A stretch of 64,000 nucleotides of DNA from Dechloromonas denitrificans (GTDB lineage Bacteria; Pseudomonadota; Gammaproteobacteria; Burkholderiales; Rhodocyclaceae): NCBI RefSeq assembly GCF_020510685.1, contig NZ_CP075185.1, forward strand, positions 4,171,001 through 4,235,000, written 5' to 3'. How positions within the stretch are numbered: position 1 is the first letter of the stretch; each line of letters opens with the position of its first letter. The notes beneath the pieces are model-generated. The model did not search any database, had not been told where the DNA came from, and saw only the letters and a list, made by a program, of their open reading frames with translations. Positions 56,001-64,000 of this stretch are shown in pieces. The position numbers and the translations under genes were made by a program.

Positions 56001-56506
56001 TCACGATAAGGAACGCCGTTTAGCCCTATGCCGGGAGATAAGGAGTAGACATCAAATACGTCATCACCCTCCGCCGGTGCATCTGACGTGCTTACCGAAC
56101 TACGTTTACCCCATGTTTCTGTAGCGGGTAGCGACTGGTCGGTCGTCAGTGGATCACGGGGCAAGCGACGCAGAAAAAAGAGTAGTGGTTTGTTTGGCTG
56201 CTTCACATCTGCGACACCAGCGACCAAGTCGTCGAGAGATCGGGGAAACCCTGATTCGCCAATTTTTTTCTCGACCCGCCCTTCATCGGCTGCTTTCTTA
56301 TAGGCATCGAGAGCCGATCGGATCTGGCGCAGATCGGCACGCAGTTCCAACTCTCTTTCGCGCTGCGCAGCCAACTTCGCCACCGGAAAGGCCATAGAGG
56401 CCAACAGCCCTAGTATGGCAACGGAAACTGCTAGTTCGATCAGTGTGAACCCCCGGCACCATATGCCAGACGGCCGGCCTTTTCTGCGCATGACGTTGCC
56501 TGCCAT
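55994..56506 (-). CDS. Pseudopilin, GspG/GspH-like
   Basis: 170 residues (the ATG at 56491 is an alternative). Prepilin motif RGFTLIELAVSVAILGLLAS, then a charged helix (QRERELELRADLRQIRSAL) and FPRSLDDLVAGV, LRRLPRDPLT, and a C-terminal DVYSLSPG, all as in GspG-type pseudopilins. Second pseudopilin with Glu+5. Confidence 0.82.
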   Translation of the reverse strand: MAGNVMRRKGRPSGIWCRGFTLIELAVSVAILGLLASMAFPVAKLAAQRERELELRADLRQIRSALDAYKKAADEGRVEKKIGESGFPRSLDDLVAGVADVKQPNKPLLFFLRRLPRDPLTTDQSLPATETWGKRSSVSTSDAPAEGDDVFDVYSLSPGIGLNGVPYREW

Positions 56507-56509
56507 CCC

Positions 56510-58750
56510 TTACTCGACGAAATTGATTGCCGTGGCCATGGGCGATGCGACAGGAATAAGATCACCCGTTTGAGTCGTGACGCGTACGGCACCAATTTGT
56601 ATTGCCGACGATCCTGCCGCTTTCGCAATCACCTGGAAAGTAGCCGTTCCAGCCAGCGTGTTCGCATTTGCTCCGCTCAAGGTAACTTGCACCTTTCCTG
56701 GCTGACTTGCCGCAGGACTCCGGGCCAATAGCTGTCCCGGATCGAAGGAAAGCTCGACGCTACCTTCACGCCCTCCAGTCGAAGTCGGCACACTGATCTG
56801 GACCGTCACGTCACCCTGCAGCTTGGTTTGCTCGGTGACAGACACGTTGAGATTGGCGACACCATCGATGGCCGGTTGCATACTGGCGCCGACGGGAGCT
56901 TTCGCAGCACCGCGCGAGGCTTCCGGAATGACGGGATCCATCCCCGCTGATTGCGCGAGAGGGCCTGACGATGTGCCGCCTCCGACCGTTGGTATCGATA
57001 TTTGTGCTTTTGATCGCAGGAAGATCGGTGCCTGACCGACACTCGACTCTGTTCCGGCGACAATCGTCAAGCTATCGGGATCAGGACGGTTGATGTTCCG
57101 CACAATCCGAGGGGTGATGAGCAGAACAATCTCGGTCTTGTTTGCTTCGTCATGATTCGACCCAAACAACCTGCCCAGAAGAGGCATATCTCCCAAACCG
57201 GGTATTTTCTGGGCAGAATTTCTCTCTTCGTCGCTGATCAACCCCGCCAATACCTGTGTTTCCCCATTCTTCAACCGCAACGCTGTCGCAGCGGTTCGGG
57301 TACCTACTTGAAAGGCAGTACTACCCTGAGGCCCTAACACTTCCTTGATCACCGAACTAACTTCCAAACTAACTTTCATGGAAACCTCATCATCCAAGTT
57401 TATCAGCGGCTCAACCTCAAGTTTCAATCCGACGTCGAGGTAATTAACCGCCGCAGACACGCCAACGTTGGCCGTCGAGGTCGTGGTAAATACCGGCAAT
57501 CGTTCACCGATATGAATCTTCGCCTTCTCCTTATTCCTAACGCGGATACGAGGATTGGCCAACAGATTAGTGTCCCCCGTATGTCTTTGAAGATTCAGAG
57601 TTGCCACCGGGTTCGGTACAAAGGCCGTCAATCCACCACCTTTAAGCTTTGCGACCGCCTCTCCCCCCATCAATCCATAGCGGATGACCTCTGGAAACTC
57701 GATACCCAACTCCATCATCCGGGTCCGGGAGATTTCCAGAACCTCCACTTCGAGCATCACTTCAGGATCCCCCATATCGGCTGCCGCAATCAGCGCTTCG
57801 GCATAGCGCACCGCATCAGGTGTGTCCTTGAGGATCAGGAGGTTGAGTTTGTCGTCGATATATACATCCTTGGATTTCACCATGCCCTTGATCAAGGTTT
57901 GAGCTTGCTTGGCTTCCAGATTGGTCAGATAGAAGACGCGGGAAACTAGATCCTGATAGTCCTTCTGCTTCGCTGGCGTATTGGGATAAATAAGAATCGA
58001 GCTGTCATTCAGCACTTTGCGTTCCAACTGGTTGGTCGTCAGGATCAAGCGCAATACATCCTCGATCGTGCTGTCACGAACATAAACGGTAATTTTCAGG
58101 TCCGGGCGAACATCCTTGTCAAAAATGAAATTCACTCCGGCATATCTGGACAGCACTTCAAAGACGCTGCGGAAATTTGCATCACGAAACGCCAGAGAAA
58201 TGGGCTTATTTAGCAAAGAAGGGGCTGAGGCCGAGCTCGACGGAGATTTTGTGGCATCGGTTTTGATCTTACGGATCGCCTCTCGGGCCAAGCCATGCTT
58301 GGGATCAATCGCCAAAATTGAACGAAACCGAGATTCTGCGGCCTCGGAGTCGCCATTTTTCAAGAATATGTCACCATCCGCGTAGAGTTCTCCAGCACGT
58401 TTTTGCAACGCAAGCTGATCAAGCCCTTGGCGCGCCCTAGCATTGCTTGGATCGAACCGCAACACCTTGATGTAGATCTCTTCACTCTCAGAAACAAAGC
58501 CCTTTTCACGCGTTGACTCAGCGGAATGGAGCAATCGGTTGATGACGATATCGCGTTGACGAAATACCTGCACCCTAACTTCCCGATCATCGGGGCGTTC
58601 CCGTAAGGCTTGTTCAAGCTTGACGAGAGCTTCTTCGTAACGCCCCTCCGCCTGATGCGCTTTGCTCTCCTGAACCAAGCGAGAGGGGGTGCAGGCGCAC
58701 ACAAGTAGCACACCGGCAAAAAGAAAAACACTTCGCATGGGAATCATCAA
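56510..58750 (-). CDS. Secretin GspD/PilQ/MshL type, lipoprotein with N-terminal TPR
   Basis: Up to 746 residues (the ATG at 58738 is an alternative). Lipoprotein signal FAGVLLVCAC, TPR-like N-terminus (AEGRYEEALVKLEQALRERP; ILAIDPKHGLAREAI), a secretin N0-like STN region (PISLAFRDANFRSVFEVL), N-domain, then the secretin core (VGLKLEVEPLINLDDEVSMK, VLAGLISDEERNSAQKIPGL, EIVLLITPRIVR). The last ~130 residues look cohesin-like (LSFDPGQLL, LAGTATFQVIAKAAG). It forms the outer-membrane gate. Confidence 0.85.
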   Translation of the reverse strand: MMIPMRSVFLFAGVLLVCACTPSRLVQESKAHQAEGRYEEALVKLEQALRERPDDREVRVQVFRQRDIVINRLLHSAESTREKGFVSESEEIYIKVLRFDPSNARARQGLDQLALQKRAGELYADGDIFLKNGDSEAAESRFRSILAIDPKHGLAREAIRKIKTDATKSPSSSASAPSLLNKPISLAFRDANFRSVFEVLSRYAGVNFIFDKDVRPDLKITVYVRDSTIEDVLRLILTTNQLERKVLNDSSILIYPNTPAKQKDYQDLVSRVFYLTNLEAKQAQTLIKGMVKSKDVYIDDKLNLLILKDTPDAVRYAEALIAAADMGDPEVMLEVEVLEISRTRMMELGIEFPEVIRYGLMGGEAVAKLKGGGLTAFVPNPVATLNLQRHTGDTNLLANPRIRVRNKEKAKIHIGERLPVFTTTSTANVGVSAAVNYLDVGLKLEVEPLINLDDEVSMKVSLEVSSVIKEVLGPQGSTAFQVGTRTAATALRLKNGETQVLAGLISDEERNSAQKIPGLGDMPLLGRLFGSNHDEANKTEIVLLITPRIVRNINRPDPDSLTIVAGTESSVGQAPIFLRSKAQISIPTVGGGTSSGPLAQSAGMDPVIPEASRGAAKAPVGASMQPAIDGVANLNVSVTEQTKLQGDVTVQISVPTSTGGREGSVELSFDPGQLLARSPAASQPGKVQVTLSGANANTLAGTATFQVIAKAAGSSAIQIGAVRVTTQTGDLIPVASPMATAINFVE

Positions 58751-58753
58751 TTA

Positions 58754-59257
58754 TCAGAACCGCAAGAGTTGAGTTTCGTTAAGGGGGAGATAAATCAACG
58801 TAGCGCCTTCGGATGAAATTCTTGCCACCCGGTATTGCCCGACAGTCTCACCCTCACGCAATAAAAAGCTTTCCGTATCGTTCTCGACAAATGCCACCAC
58901 TTTGTTGCCCTCTTGGGCATTGCCGATAAACCGGAACGGAAGCGGCGGTGCGCTCGGCTTTGGTGGCGGCTCTTGAGCGGGAGGCGGCGGAGGCGGCTGC
59001 CAGTTCTTTGACGCGAACGCATCTGTCTCTTCACCCGAGACTATTGATCGCCAAGCCAATAGAACCTGGTTCAACTCAGGGGCCGTAGGCAGCCCATCCT
59101 TGCGATTGGTGCCAGGCTTCTTCGTAACGCGTACCGAATCCGACGAGGGGGTACGTGTCTTTTTAACGTTTGGCATGTCGTCACCATCGACAGACCAGAA
59201 AGTAGCGACCAAGGCAGCACTAAGGAATAATCCTAAAATCCATTGTCGGCGCCCCAT
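58754..59257 (-). CDS. PilP/GspC-like pilot or inner-membrane protein
   Basis: 167 residues. N-terminal helix (WILGLFLSAALVATFWSV), a Pro-rich linker (QPPPPPPAQEPPPKPSAPP), and a C-terminal beta domain (FRFIGNAQEGNKVVAFVEND and REGETVGQYRVARISSEGAT) as in the HR domain of GspC/PilP. It should couple the inner-membrane platform to the secretin encoded next. Its ATG at 59257 overlaps the previous stop (TGATG). Confidence 0.72.
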   Translation of the reverse strand: MGRRQWILGLFLSAALVATFWSVDGDDMPNVKKTRTPSSDSVRVTKKPGTNRKDGLPTAPELNQVLLAWRSIVSGEETDAFASKNWQPPPPPPAQEPPPKPSAPPLPFRFIGNAQEGNKVVAFVENDTESFLLREGETVGQYRVARISSEGATLIYLPLNETQLLRF

Positions 59258-59817
59258 CACCTGCTCCGGTGATAGAAGGCCAGTCGCAACTGGGCTTCTA
59301 TGGTTGGCGCCAATACGCTATCGCGCTTGATCGTGCACTCGACAAGTGCCAGTGACGGCCACTCATTCATGATCTCGGCGAGCCACCGACGTAGTTGGGG
59401 GTATGCCGCCCGCACCTGCAACGAGACTTCATAGCGTCCCAGAGAAGTTCCGGCAACTGGCGTCTCGCGATAATCAGCCATGGTCAGGTCGAAGCCAGCT
59501 TTGCCTGCTGCGTCATGCACCGATTTGAGAACAACAGAAACTTGATCGGGAGCCGGGAACTTTTGGTAATAATCGGGCAAGCTGGGAATTGCATGAGCTG
59601 CGACGGATTGCGTCGCGGCGAAGGTCTTGAAGCGATGCCGCAGATCGTCGACATGTTGGGCGGTCGTCTCCGCTTCTCGCATCGAGTACAGTGCGGCGCC
59701 CCAAATCATGGCTGCCGCAAACAACATCGTGGCGCCGACCCAGGCGGCAACATCCATGCGGGCTGCCAAGGCTCGCCCAAAATGGGGAAGAAGTCTGAGG
59801 AGAGAAGGTCTGGACAT
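59257..59817 (-). CDS. PilO/GspM-like inner-membrane protein
   Basis: 186 residues. One N-terminal membrane helix (VGATMLFAAAMIWGAALY), a coiled coil, then a ferredoxin-like PilO domain (LVECTIKRDSVLAPTIEAQL). In the PilM-N-O-P order this is the PilO position. Part of the inner-membrane platform. Confidence 0.72.
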   Translation of the reverse strand: MSRPSLLRLLPHFGRALAARMDVAAWVGATMLFAAAMIWGAALYSMREAETTAQHVDDLRHRFKTFAATQSVAAHAIPSLPDYYQKFPAPDQVSVVLKSVHDAAGKAGFDLTMADYRETPVAGTSLGRYEVSLQVRAAYPQLRRWLAEIMNEWPSLALVECTIKRDSVLAPTIEAQLRLAFYHRSR

Positions 59818-59820
59818 GAC

Positions 59821-60369
59821 TTATTGGGCGAGGATCGAAAAGCCCAAAACCCTGACCGCTCCCACCATACGATATTCGTGATGCGTCATATCGACACTAT
59901 GGAAACCCGCCGGGCCCTTAAGTCGCGCGGCAAAACCAAGGGCATCCTCCAGGCTCTTCGCCTCACCGAGAATTTTCAGCCGGCCAGCCTTGGGTTCAGG
60001 TTGCAGGCTGAGGATTGCCACCTCATCGCTCAGTGAGCGCTCTACTGTCAGGAATTGCTGGTTCAACGGGTAGGTCAACTCATCGGCCAACACCTGGAGC
60101 GAACGCCACTCGACCGGATCCATCTTAACCACGGAGGGTTGAGCGGAACGAGACAGCTTGCTGAGTTGACCATCTAGATAAGCCACCTTGCTTTCGTAGC
60201 GCTCAACACGATCCACAGCATCGAGATAATCGGCGGCCGCCGCCAAGAGTGCGGCACCTCCCGTGAGCAAGAGAACCAATCCAAGACTGGAGACTCTGCG
60301 ACGGCGGCGCTCAAAATTGATCGACAGAAATTCACCGGAGCGTCCAAAGGGGGTTATCAGTACGTTCAC
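59821..60369 (-). CDS. PilN-like inner-membrane protein
   Basis: 182 residues with FERRRRRVSSLGLVLLLTGG (basic residues, then TM helix) and a ferredoxin-like C-terminus (ILSLQPEPKAGRLKILGEAK) as in PilN/GspL C-terminal domains. Sits between PilM- and PilO-like genes. Confidence 0.72.
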   Translation of the reverse strand: MNVLITPFGRSGEFLSINFERRRRRVSSLGLVLLLTGGAALLAAAADYLDAVDRVERYESKVAYLDGQLSKLSRSAQPSVVKMDPVEWRSLQVLADELTYPLNQQFLTVERSLSDEVAILSLQPEPKAGRLKILGEAKSLEDALGFAARLKGPAGFHSVDMTHHEYRMVGAVRVLGFSILAQ

Positions 60370-60370
60370 G

Positions 60371-61177
60371 TCAGGCAGCCATGGCGATCAGAATTTCCGG
60401 AGAAGAATTGGCACCGGCCCGAATAACTCTTTCAGAATCACCCCACTGGTCGGAGTCCTTACCGCACACAACGATCGGCAGCGCATCATCGGTGATGCCC
60501 ATCTGCATTTCTTCCCGGCGAACTAGCTCAAGGGGTTCGAAGCCACCACCAACTGCCTGATTGCGGACTATCTGCCAGCCCCGAAACCCCGTCTCCCCTA
60601 TTCCCGAACGCCAAAGTCCGCAGACTGCGCGGAATTCATCGGCGGCAACCCACCAGAAGTCCTTTGCCAAGATTGACGGCCGATAACGATTCAACGAGGC
60701 GACAAAGAAGGGCTGGATGGATTCGATTCTGAGGCCTCGCTGCCCGGCCGTTTCGTGAATCGCCAGATCAAGCGCTTTGGGCATTCGGCAGGCCATCACA
60801 TTGCGCAGCGGCCAGGGCTGCTCCATGGCAACCATCCAATCGTCTACTCCACTCGGCACCTCCTGAAACACTGCTCGGGCATAGCATTCCCATTGGCGAC
60901 ATCCGCTTATCGAAGGATCCCAAGGCAATGCTCGATAGCCGATCCAAGCATCGGACAAGAGTATTCTTAGCCGCCGGCGCTTGGCCAGTGGCTGGTCGAG
61001 GAGATCTCCCAACCCCTTTATCACCGACTCCCAAGACAACCCAGCCGACCCACCGACGATCAAAACCCCCCTCTCGCCGTTGCCTGCCCCCCCTCCGGTC
61101 GCCACAAACTCAATTCGATTGGGGAACAACGCTATTTGAAGGACACCCCCGCGAAACTTATTCCACCAGCGTGACAC
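60371..61177 (-). CDS. PilM/GspL-like cytoplasmic protein
   Basis: 268 residues, soluble, with an actin-like look in its N-terminal part (IALFPNRIEFVATGGG; RRRLRILLSDAWIGYRALPW). Its position before the PilN-like gene fits PilM. It lacks a clear nucleotide-binding motif, so the call is by context and length. Its start overlaps the gspE-like gene by 20 bp. Confidence 0.55.
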   Translation of the reverse strand: MSRWWNKFRGGVLQIALFPNRIEFVATGGGAGNGERGVLIVGGSAGLSWESVIKGLGDLLDQPLAKRRRLRILLSDAWIGYRALPWDPSISGCRQWECYARAVFQEVPSGVDDWMVAMEQPWPLRNVMACRMPKALDLAIHETAGQRGLRIESIQPFFVASLNRYRPSILAKDFWWVAADEFRAVCGLWRSGIGETGFRGWQIVRNQAVGGGFEPLELVRREEMQMGITDDALPIVVCGKDSDQWGDSERVIRAGANSSPEILIAMAA

Positions 61178-62831
61178 GATTCAGCTCCGCGAGGTTGGTT
61201 TCTCCATGACGCACCAATTCCAGACCCGCTTCACGCAAGGTTCGCGTCCCCTTGCTTTGGGCTACCATCTTGATCTGTCGAACAGGCGCCCGCGTGGTAA
61301 TAAGCTCCCGTAGTTCATCATCGAGCACCAGCAACTCGGCAACAGCACGTCGACCACGGTAGCCAGTTCCCCTGCACTGACCGCAACCGCGACCTACTCG
61401 AAAATCGAATCCTGTCGAATCGGCGATTGCTGATGCGTTCAGTTCTTCGGCGGACAGTTGCTCCCGCTCCGAGCAATGGGGACAATTGATGCGCAGTAGG
61501 CGCTGGGCAACGACGCCGTTCAGGGCGGAAACAAAATTGTAGGGATCGACCCCCATATGCATGAAGCGACCGATGACATCAAAGACGCTATTGGCGTGCA
61601 CCGTGGTGAAGACGAGATGACCGGTAAGTGCCGCCTGAATCGCAATCTGGGCGGTCTCGCCATCACGAATTTCGCCAACCATAATCTTGTCTGGGTCGTG
61701 CCGGAGAATGGACCGTAGCCCCCGGGCGAAGGTCAGCCCTTTTTTCTCATTGACTGGAATCTGCAGAATGCCGTTTAGCTGGTACTCCACCGGATCCTCG
61801 ATAGTGATGATCTTGTCTTGGCCCTTGTGAATTTCACCCAGCGCTGCATAGAGGGTCGTGGTTTTGCCGCTGCCGGTGGGCCCTGTCACCAACAGCATGC
61901 CGTATGCCTCGCTCGCCAATCGGCGAATTCCGGTTAAGGCCTGAGCATCGAATCCCAGGCTGTCGAGACGCAAACCGGCCACTTGGTCAGCAAGATGCTG
62001 CTTATCGAGGACGCGCAGCACAGCATCTTCACCGTGGATACTCGGCATGATCGAGACTCTAAGGTCGATCTCACGCCCCTTTGCCGCCACTTTGAACCGG
62101 CCGTCCTGAGGTACGCGGCGCTCGGAGATATCCAGCTCGGCCATCACCTTGATCCGAGAAATCACTTGCTCGGCTAGCTCTCGGCCGGCCACGCTGCCGG
62201 CACTGGTCAACACGCCATCGACCCGGTACTTGATAGCGATACCAGATACGGTTGTTTCCAAGTGAATATCGCTGGCACCGGTTTTAAAGGCATCGTAAAG
62301 AGTCGAGTTAACCAGTCGAACGATCGGGCTGGTGTCCTCGTTGATGCTGCGAATCGAGAGATCTTCCAGAGAGGAATCTCTCACTGCAGAGACCGGTTCA
62401 GTCAGCAGCGAATCAACCGCGCGCAAGCGCTCTTCATGCTTGGCAAGGCAAGCGGCGATACTCTCTCGCCCCGCCATGGCAAGCGTGTAGGATTCGCTCA
62501 AACACTCATCAGCCCAGTCCTGTACGCGCCGGTCAAAAGGATCCCACACTGCCAGAATCAAACCGACAACTGGATCCCTGAAGAGGACAACCTCCCGATG
62601 CAAACAGTCGGCATACGCCATCGACTCGAAGGCCGGCGTGCTATCGCGCAAATTCGCCATATCCATAAATGACAAGCGCAACAAGCGGGCAACACCACCT
62701 AGCCAGTCATCGTTTGGGCTGGGACCGTCACCGACGAGAATACTCATCACCGAGCGACCGGTCTCTCTGGCCACGCGCCGGGCCTGCACGATGTCGTCGC
62801 CGGTAATCGGCGAGGTCACTGTTTGATCCAT
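61158..62831 (-). CDS. gspE: Secretion/pilus ATPase, GspE/PilB family
   Basis: 557 residues. N-terminal GSPII_E_N-like region, then the ATPase core: SDIHLETT, Walker A GPTGSGKT (317-324), Asp box ITIEDPVEYQL, Walker B IMVGEIRDGETAQIAI with TGHLVFTTVHAN (His box), and a Zn finger CPHC...CGQCRGTGYRGR. Powers the pseudopilus or pilus. It is followed by the PilM-like gene and preceded by the gspF-like gene. Confidence 0.93.
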   Translation of the reverse strand: MDQTVTSPITGDDIVQARRVARETGRSVMSILVGDGPSPNDDWLGGVARLLRLSFMDMANLRDSTPAFESMAYADCLHREVVLFRDPVVGLILAVWDPFDRRVQDWADECLSESYTLAMAGRESIAACLAKHEERLRAVDSLLTEPVSAVRDSSLEDLSIRSINEDTSPIVRLVNSTLYDAFKTGASDIHLETTVSGIAIKYRVDGVLTSAGSVAGRELAEQVISRIKVMAELDISERRVPQDGRFKVAAKGREIDLRVSIMPSIHGEDAVLRVLDKQHLADQVAGLRLDSLGFDAQALTGIRRLASEAYGMLLVTGPTGSGKTTTLYAALGEIHKGQDKIITIEDPVEYQLNGILQIPVNEKKGLTFARGLRSILRHDPDKIMVGEIRDGETAQIAIQAALTGHLVFTTVHANSVFDVIGRFMHMGVDPYNFVSALNGVVAQRLLRINCPHCSEREQLSAEELNASAIADSTGFDFRVGRGCGQCRGTGYRGRRAVAELLVLDDELRELITTRAPVRQIKMVAQSKGTRTLREAGLELVRHGETNLAELNRVTLVE

Positions 62832-62835
62832 GATC

Positions 62836-64000
62836 TTAGTGGATACTTTCGGCGAGTTGGAAGATCGGCAGGTACATCACGACGACAATGCCGCCAATCA
62901 AGAGTCCCATCAGGAGCATCAATGCGGGGCCGATCAGTTTCCCGAACCACTCCCCAAGACGAGCCATCTCCTCCTCATGGAAGCTTGCGATACGCTCCAT
63001 CATCACGCCCATGCCGCCACTACGCTCACCAACCCGCAGCATCCGGTATGCCATAGGCGTTGTCAGACCGTTCACAGTCATCGCCTCCGAAACCAAGCCA
63101 CCAGCCCTGATGCTTGCCGTAGCCAGCAGTAGCTTGGCTTGTAGCGCCTGCGAGAGTAGTCCTTTGACTAATTCGAGGGCTTGAATGACAGGGATTCCGC
63201 CCAAGAGCAACATCCCAAAAGTACGATAGAAGCGGGACAACTGATATACGCGCAGGCGCTCGCCAAACCAGGGAAGTGCCCAAACCTGGCGAACAAGCCA
63301 AGCCCGCACATCCTTGCGTTGCAATACCGCCGACAGGCCGACGATCGACAGTGCCAGGCCACTGGCAACGACCAGCGCATATTTTTCCGCAAACTGTCCC
63401 CAAGAAAGTAGCAGTCGTGACATCAACGGCAAGTCACCACCGATGTCTTCGAAGATATGAGAGAAGCGGGGTACGACGTAGCCCAAAAGAAACATCACGA
63501 CCAAGCCCCCCACCGCAATCAAGATGAGCGGATAGGCGGCAGCACTAATCAGGCGGTTCCGAATGGTCTCCAGCTGGCGCTGATAGGCAATGTATCGCTC
63601 CAGTGAGCCCTCGAGATCACTTGTCCGCTCCGCTGCACGGACGCTAGCCACATACAAAAGCGGAAAAACCTCTGGTGCTTCGGCCATGGCCGAAGACAGT
63701 GGAAGGCCTTCGCGCAGACGAGCAACCAGACGGCCAATCACCCCATGCACGAACCGGTTCTGCTCTTTCTCAGCCAGTGCCTCCAAGGCCTCGAGCAATG
63801 GAAATCCGGACGTCAGCAATGCGGACAATTCCTGATTGAAAAATATGAGCGGAAACTTGGCGCGACCACTGCCCGACCCAAAAGTCAGCGTGGATGCCGA
63901 CACGTCCAAGACCGAAAGCCCTTGCGCGACGACAGCCGCCCGGGCGCCATCGCCATCAACTGCCTCGATAGTTAATGTGCATATACCGGAACCCGGTCGG
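62836..64000 (-). CDS. gspF: GspF/PilC-like inner-membrane platform protein (partial, runs off the edge)
   Basis: The frame stays open to the window edge, so the 5' end lies outside. The visible N-terminus (TIEAVDGDGARAAVVAQGLSVLDV) is the GspF N-terminal domain. A TTG at 63909 is only an internal codon of that domain. GspF core: two repeats, each with LLTSGFPLLEALEALAE-type and GIPVIQALELV motifs, and three membrane helices. Anchors the GspE ATPase; more cluster genes may lie further right. Confidence 0.92.
   Translation of the reverse strand, partial: RPGSGICTLTIEAVDGDGARAAVVAQGLSVLDVSASTLTFGSGSGRAKFPLIFFNQELSALLTSGFPLLEALEALAEKEQNRFVHGVIGRLVARLREGLPLSSAMAEAPEVFPLLYVASVRAAERTSDLEGSLERYIAYQRQLETIRNRLISAAAYPLILIAVGGLVVMFLLGYVVPRFSHIFEDIGGDLPLMSRLLLSWGQFAEKYALVVASGLALSIVGLSAVLQRKDVRAWLVRQVWALPWFGERLRVYQLSRFYRTFGMLLLGGIPVIQALELVKGLLSQALQAKLLLATASIRAGGLVSEAMTVNGLTTPMAYRMLRVGERSGGMGVMMERIASFHEEEMARLGEWFGKLIGPALMLLMGLLIGGIVVVMYLPIFQLAESIH

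Noticed and set aside
62836..63909. gspF start at TTG 63909
   Set aside because: The frame continues to the window edge and the extra residues match the GspF N-terminal domain, so the gene is partial.

Overview
The window is a GC-rich stretch of a proteobacterial chromosome. The most likely source is a betaproteobacterium of the Rhodocyclaceae type (Dechloromonas/Azonexus-like). I infer this from the gene repertoire (tandem Czc- and Cus-type metal efflux, cadR/cadA, a pilMNOPQ-like secretion cluster, and degenerate intergenic mosaics built on CGGCC/AATGGCC); no marker gene proves it. No rRNA, tRNA or CRISPR array was seen.

Layout. (1) 38-4826: an uncharacterised module of small membrane proteins, an XRE-type regulator, a B-box-like zinc membrane protein and a membrane-anchored tandem AAA+ ATPase. 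Three of its transcription units share a near-identical promoter signature (ATTTGGGGG directly upstream of a -35/-10 pair at fixed spacing). (2) 4869-6505: first copy of an IS1182-family element. (3) 6812-16799: an accessory island with an Hsp90-like ATPase plus calcineurin-like phosphoesterase operon, then a divergent pair made of a 582-aa protein with a hydrophobic tail and a 1060-aa protein with an apparent PD-(D/E)XK nuclease domain. Palindromes carrying TTATGTGG/CCACATAA and a 352-bp MITE-like structure flank the second pair. I regard this as the best candidate for an undescribed, probably anti-phage, system. (4) 17435-28163: metal resistance: cadR, ynfA, cadA with a MerR-type promoter, a Met-rich periplasmic protein, a CzcI-like protein and a CzcCBA-type RND efflux operon with accessory periplasmic proteins. 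(5) 28304-36473: a mobile-element-rich zone: an NYN-domain gene split by an IS256-family element, a HEPN-like gene, an orphan 318-aa gene, an IS110-family element and the second, apparently identical, IS1182 copy in direct orientation 29,968 bp from the first. (6) 36581-37880: a translationally coupled pair (HTH/excisionase-like and tandem winged-helix-like protein) with inverted repeats upstream.

(7) 38318-43522: a ClpP-like protease, then a tightly overlapping operon: ArsR-type regulator, Aas-like acyltransferase/acyl-ACP synthetase, a hidden 47-aa ORF, and an LplT-like transporter fused to a second PlsC domain; this suits lysophospholipid uptake and re-acylation. (8) 43613-53669: copper/silver resistance: CusA, CusB (with a fused CusF domain), CusC, CusF, a DUF411 protein, a His-tailed cytochrome c and CusRS. 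Two copies of a 28-bp box lie in the two promoter regions, and a truncated YHS-domain reading frame lies just after cusA. (9) 53921-64000: an orphan membrane protein and then a type II secretion/type IV pilus-like cluster on the minus strand (F, E, M, N, O, P, secretin, three pseudopilins); its gspF-like gene runs off the right edge.

The metal genes would work together as periplasmic sensing and binding (CusF, DUF411, CzcI, Met-rich protein), cytoplasmic export (CadA) and trans-envelope export (CzcCBA, CusCBA). The two direct IS1182 copies bracket the accessory island together with the Cad/Czc block, so that whole 30-kb segment could behave as a composite unit.
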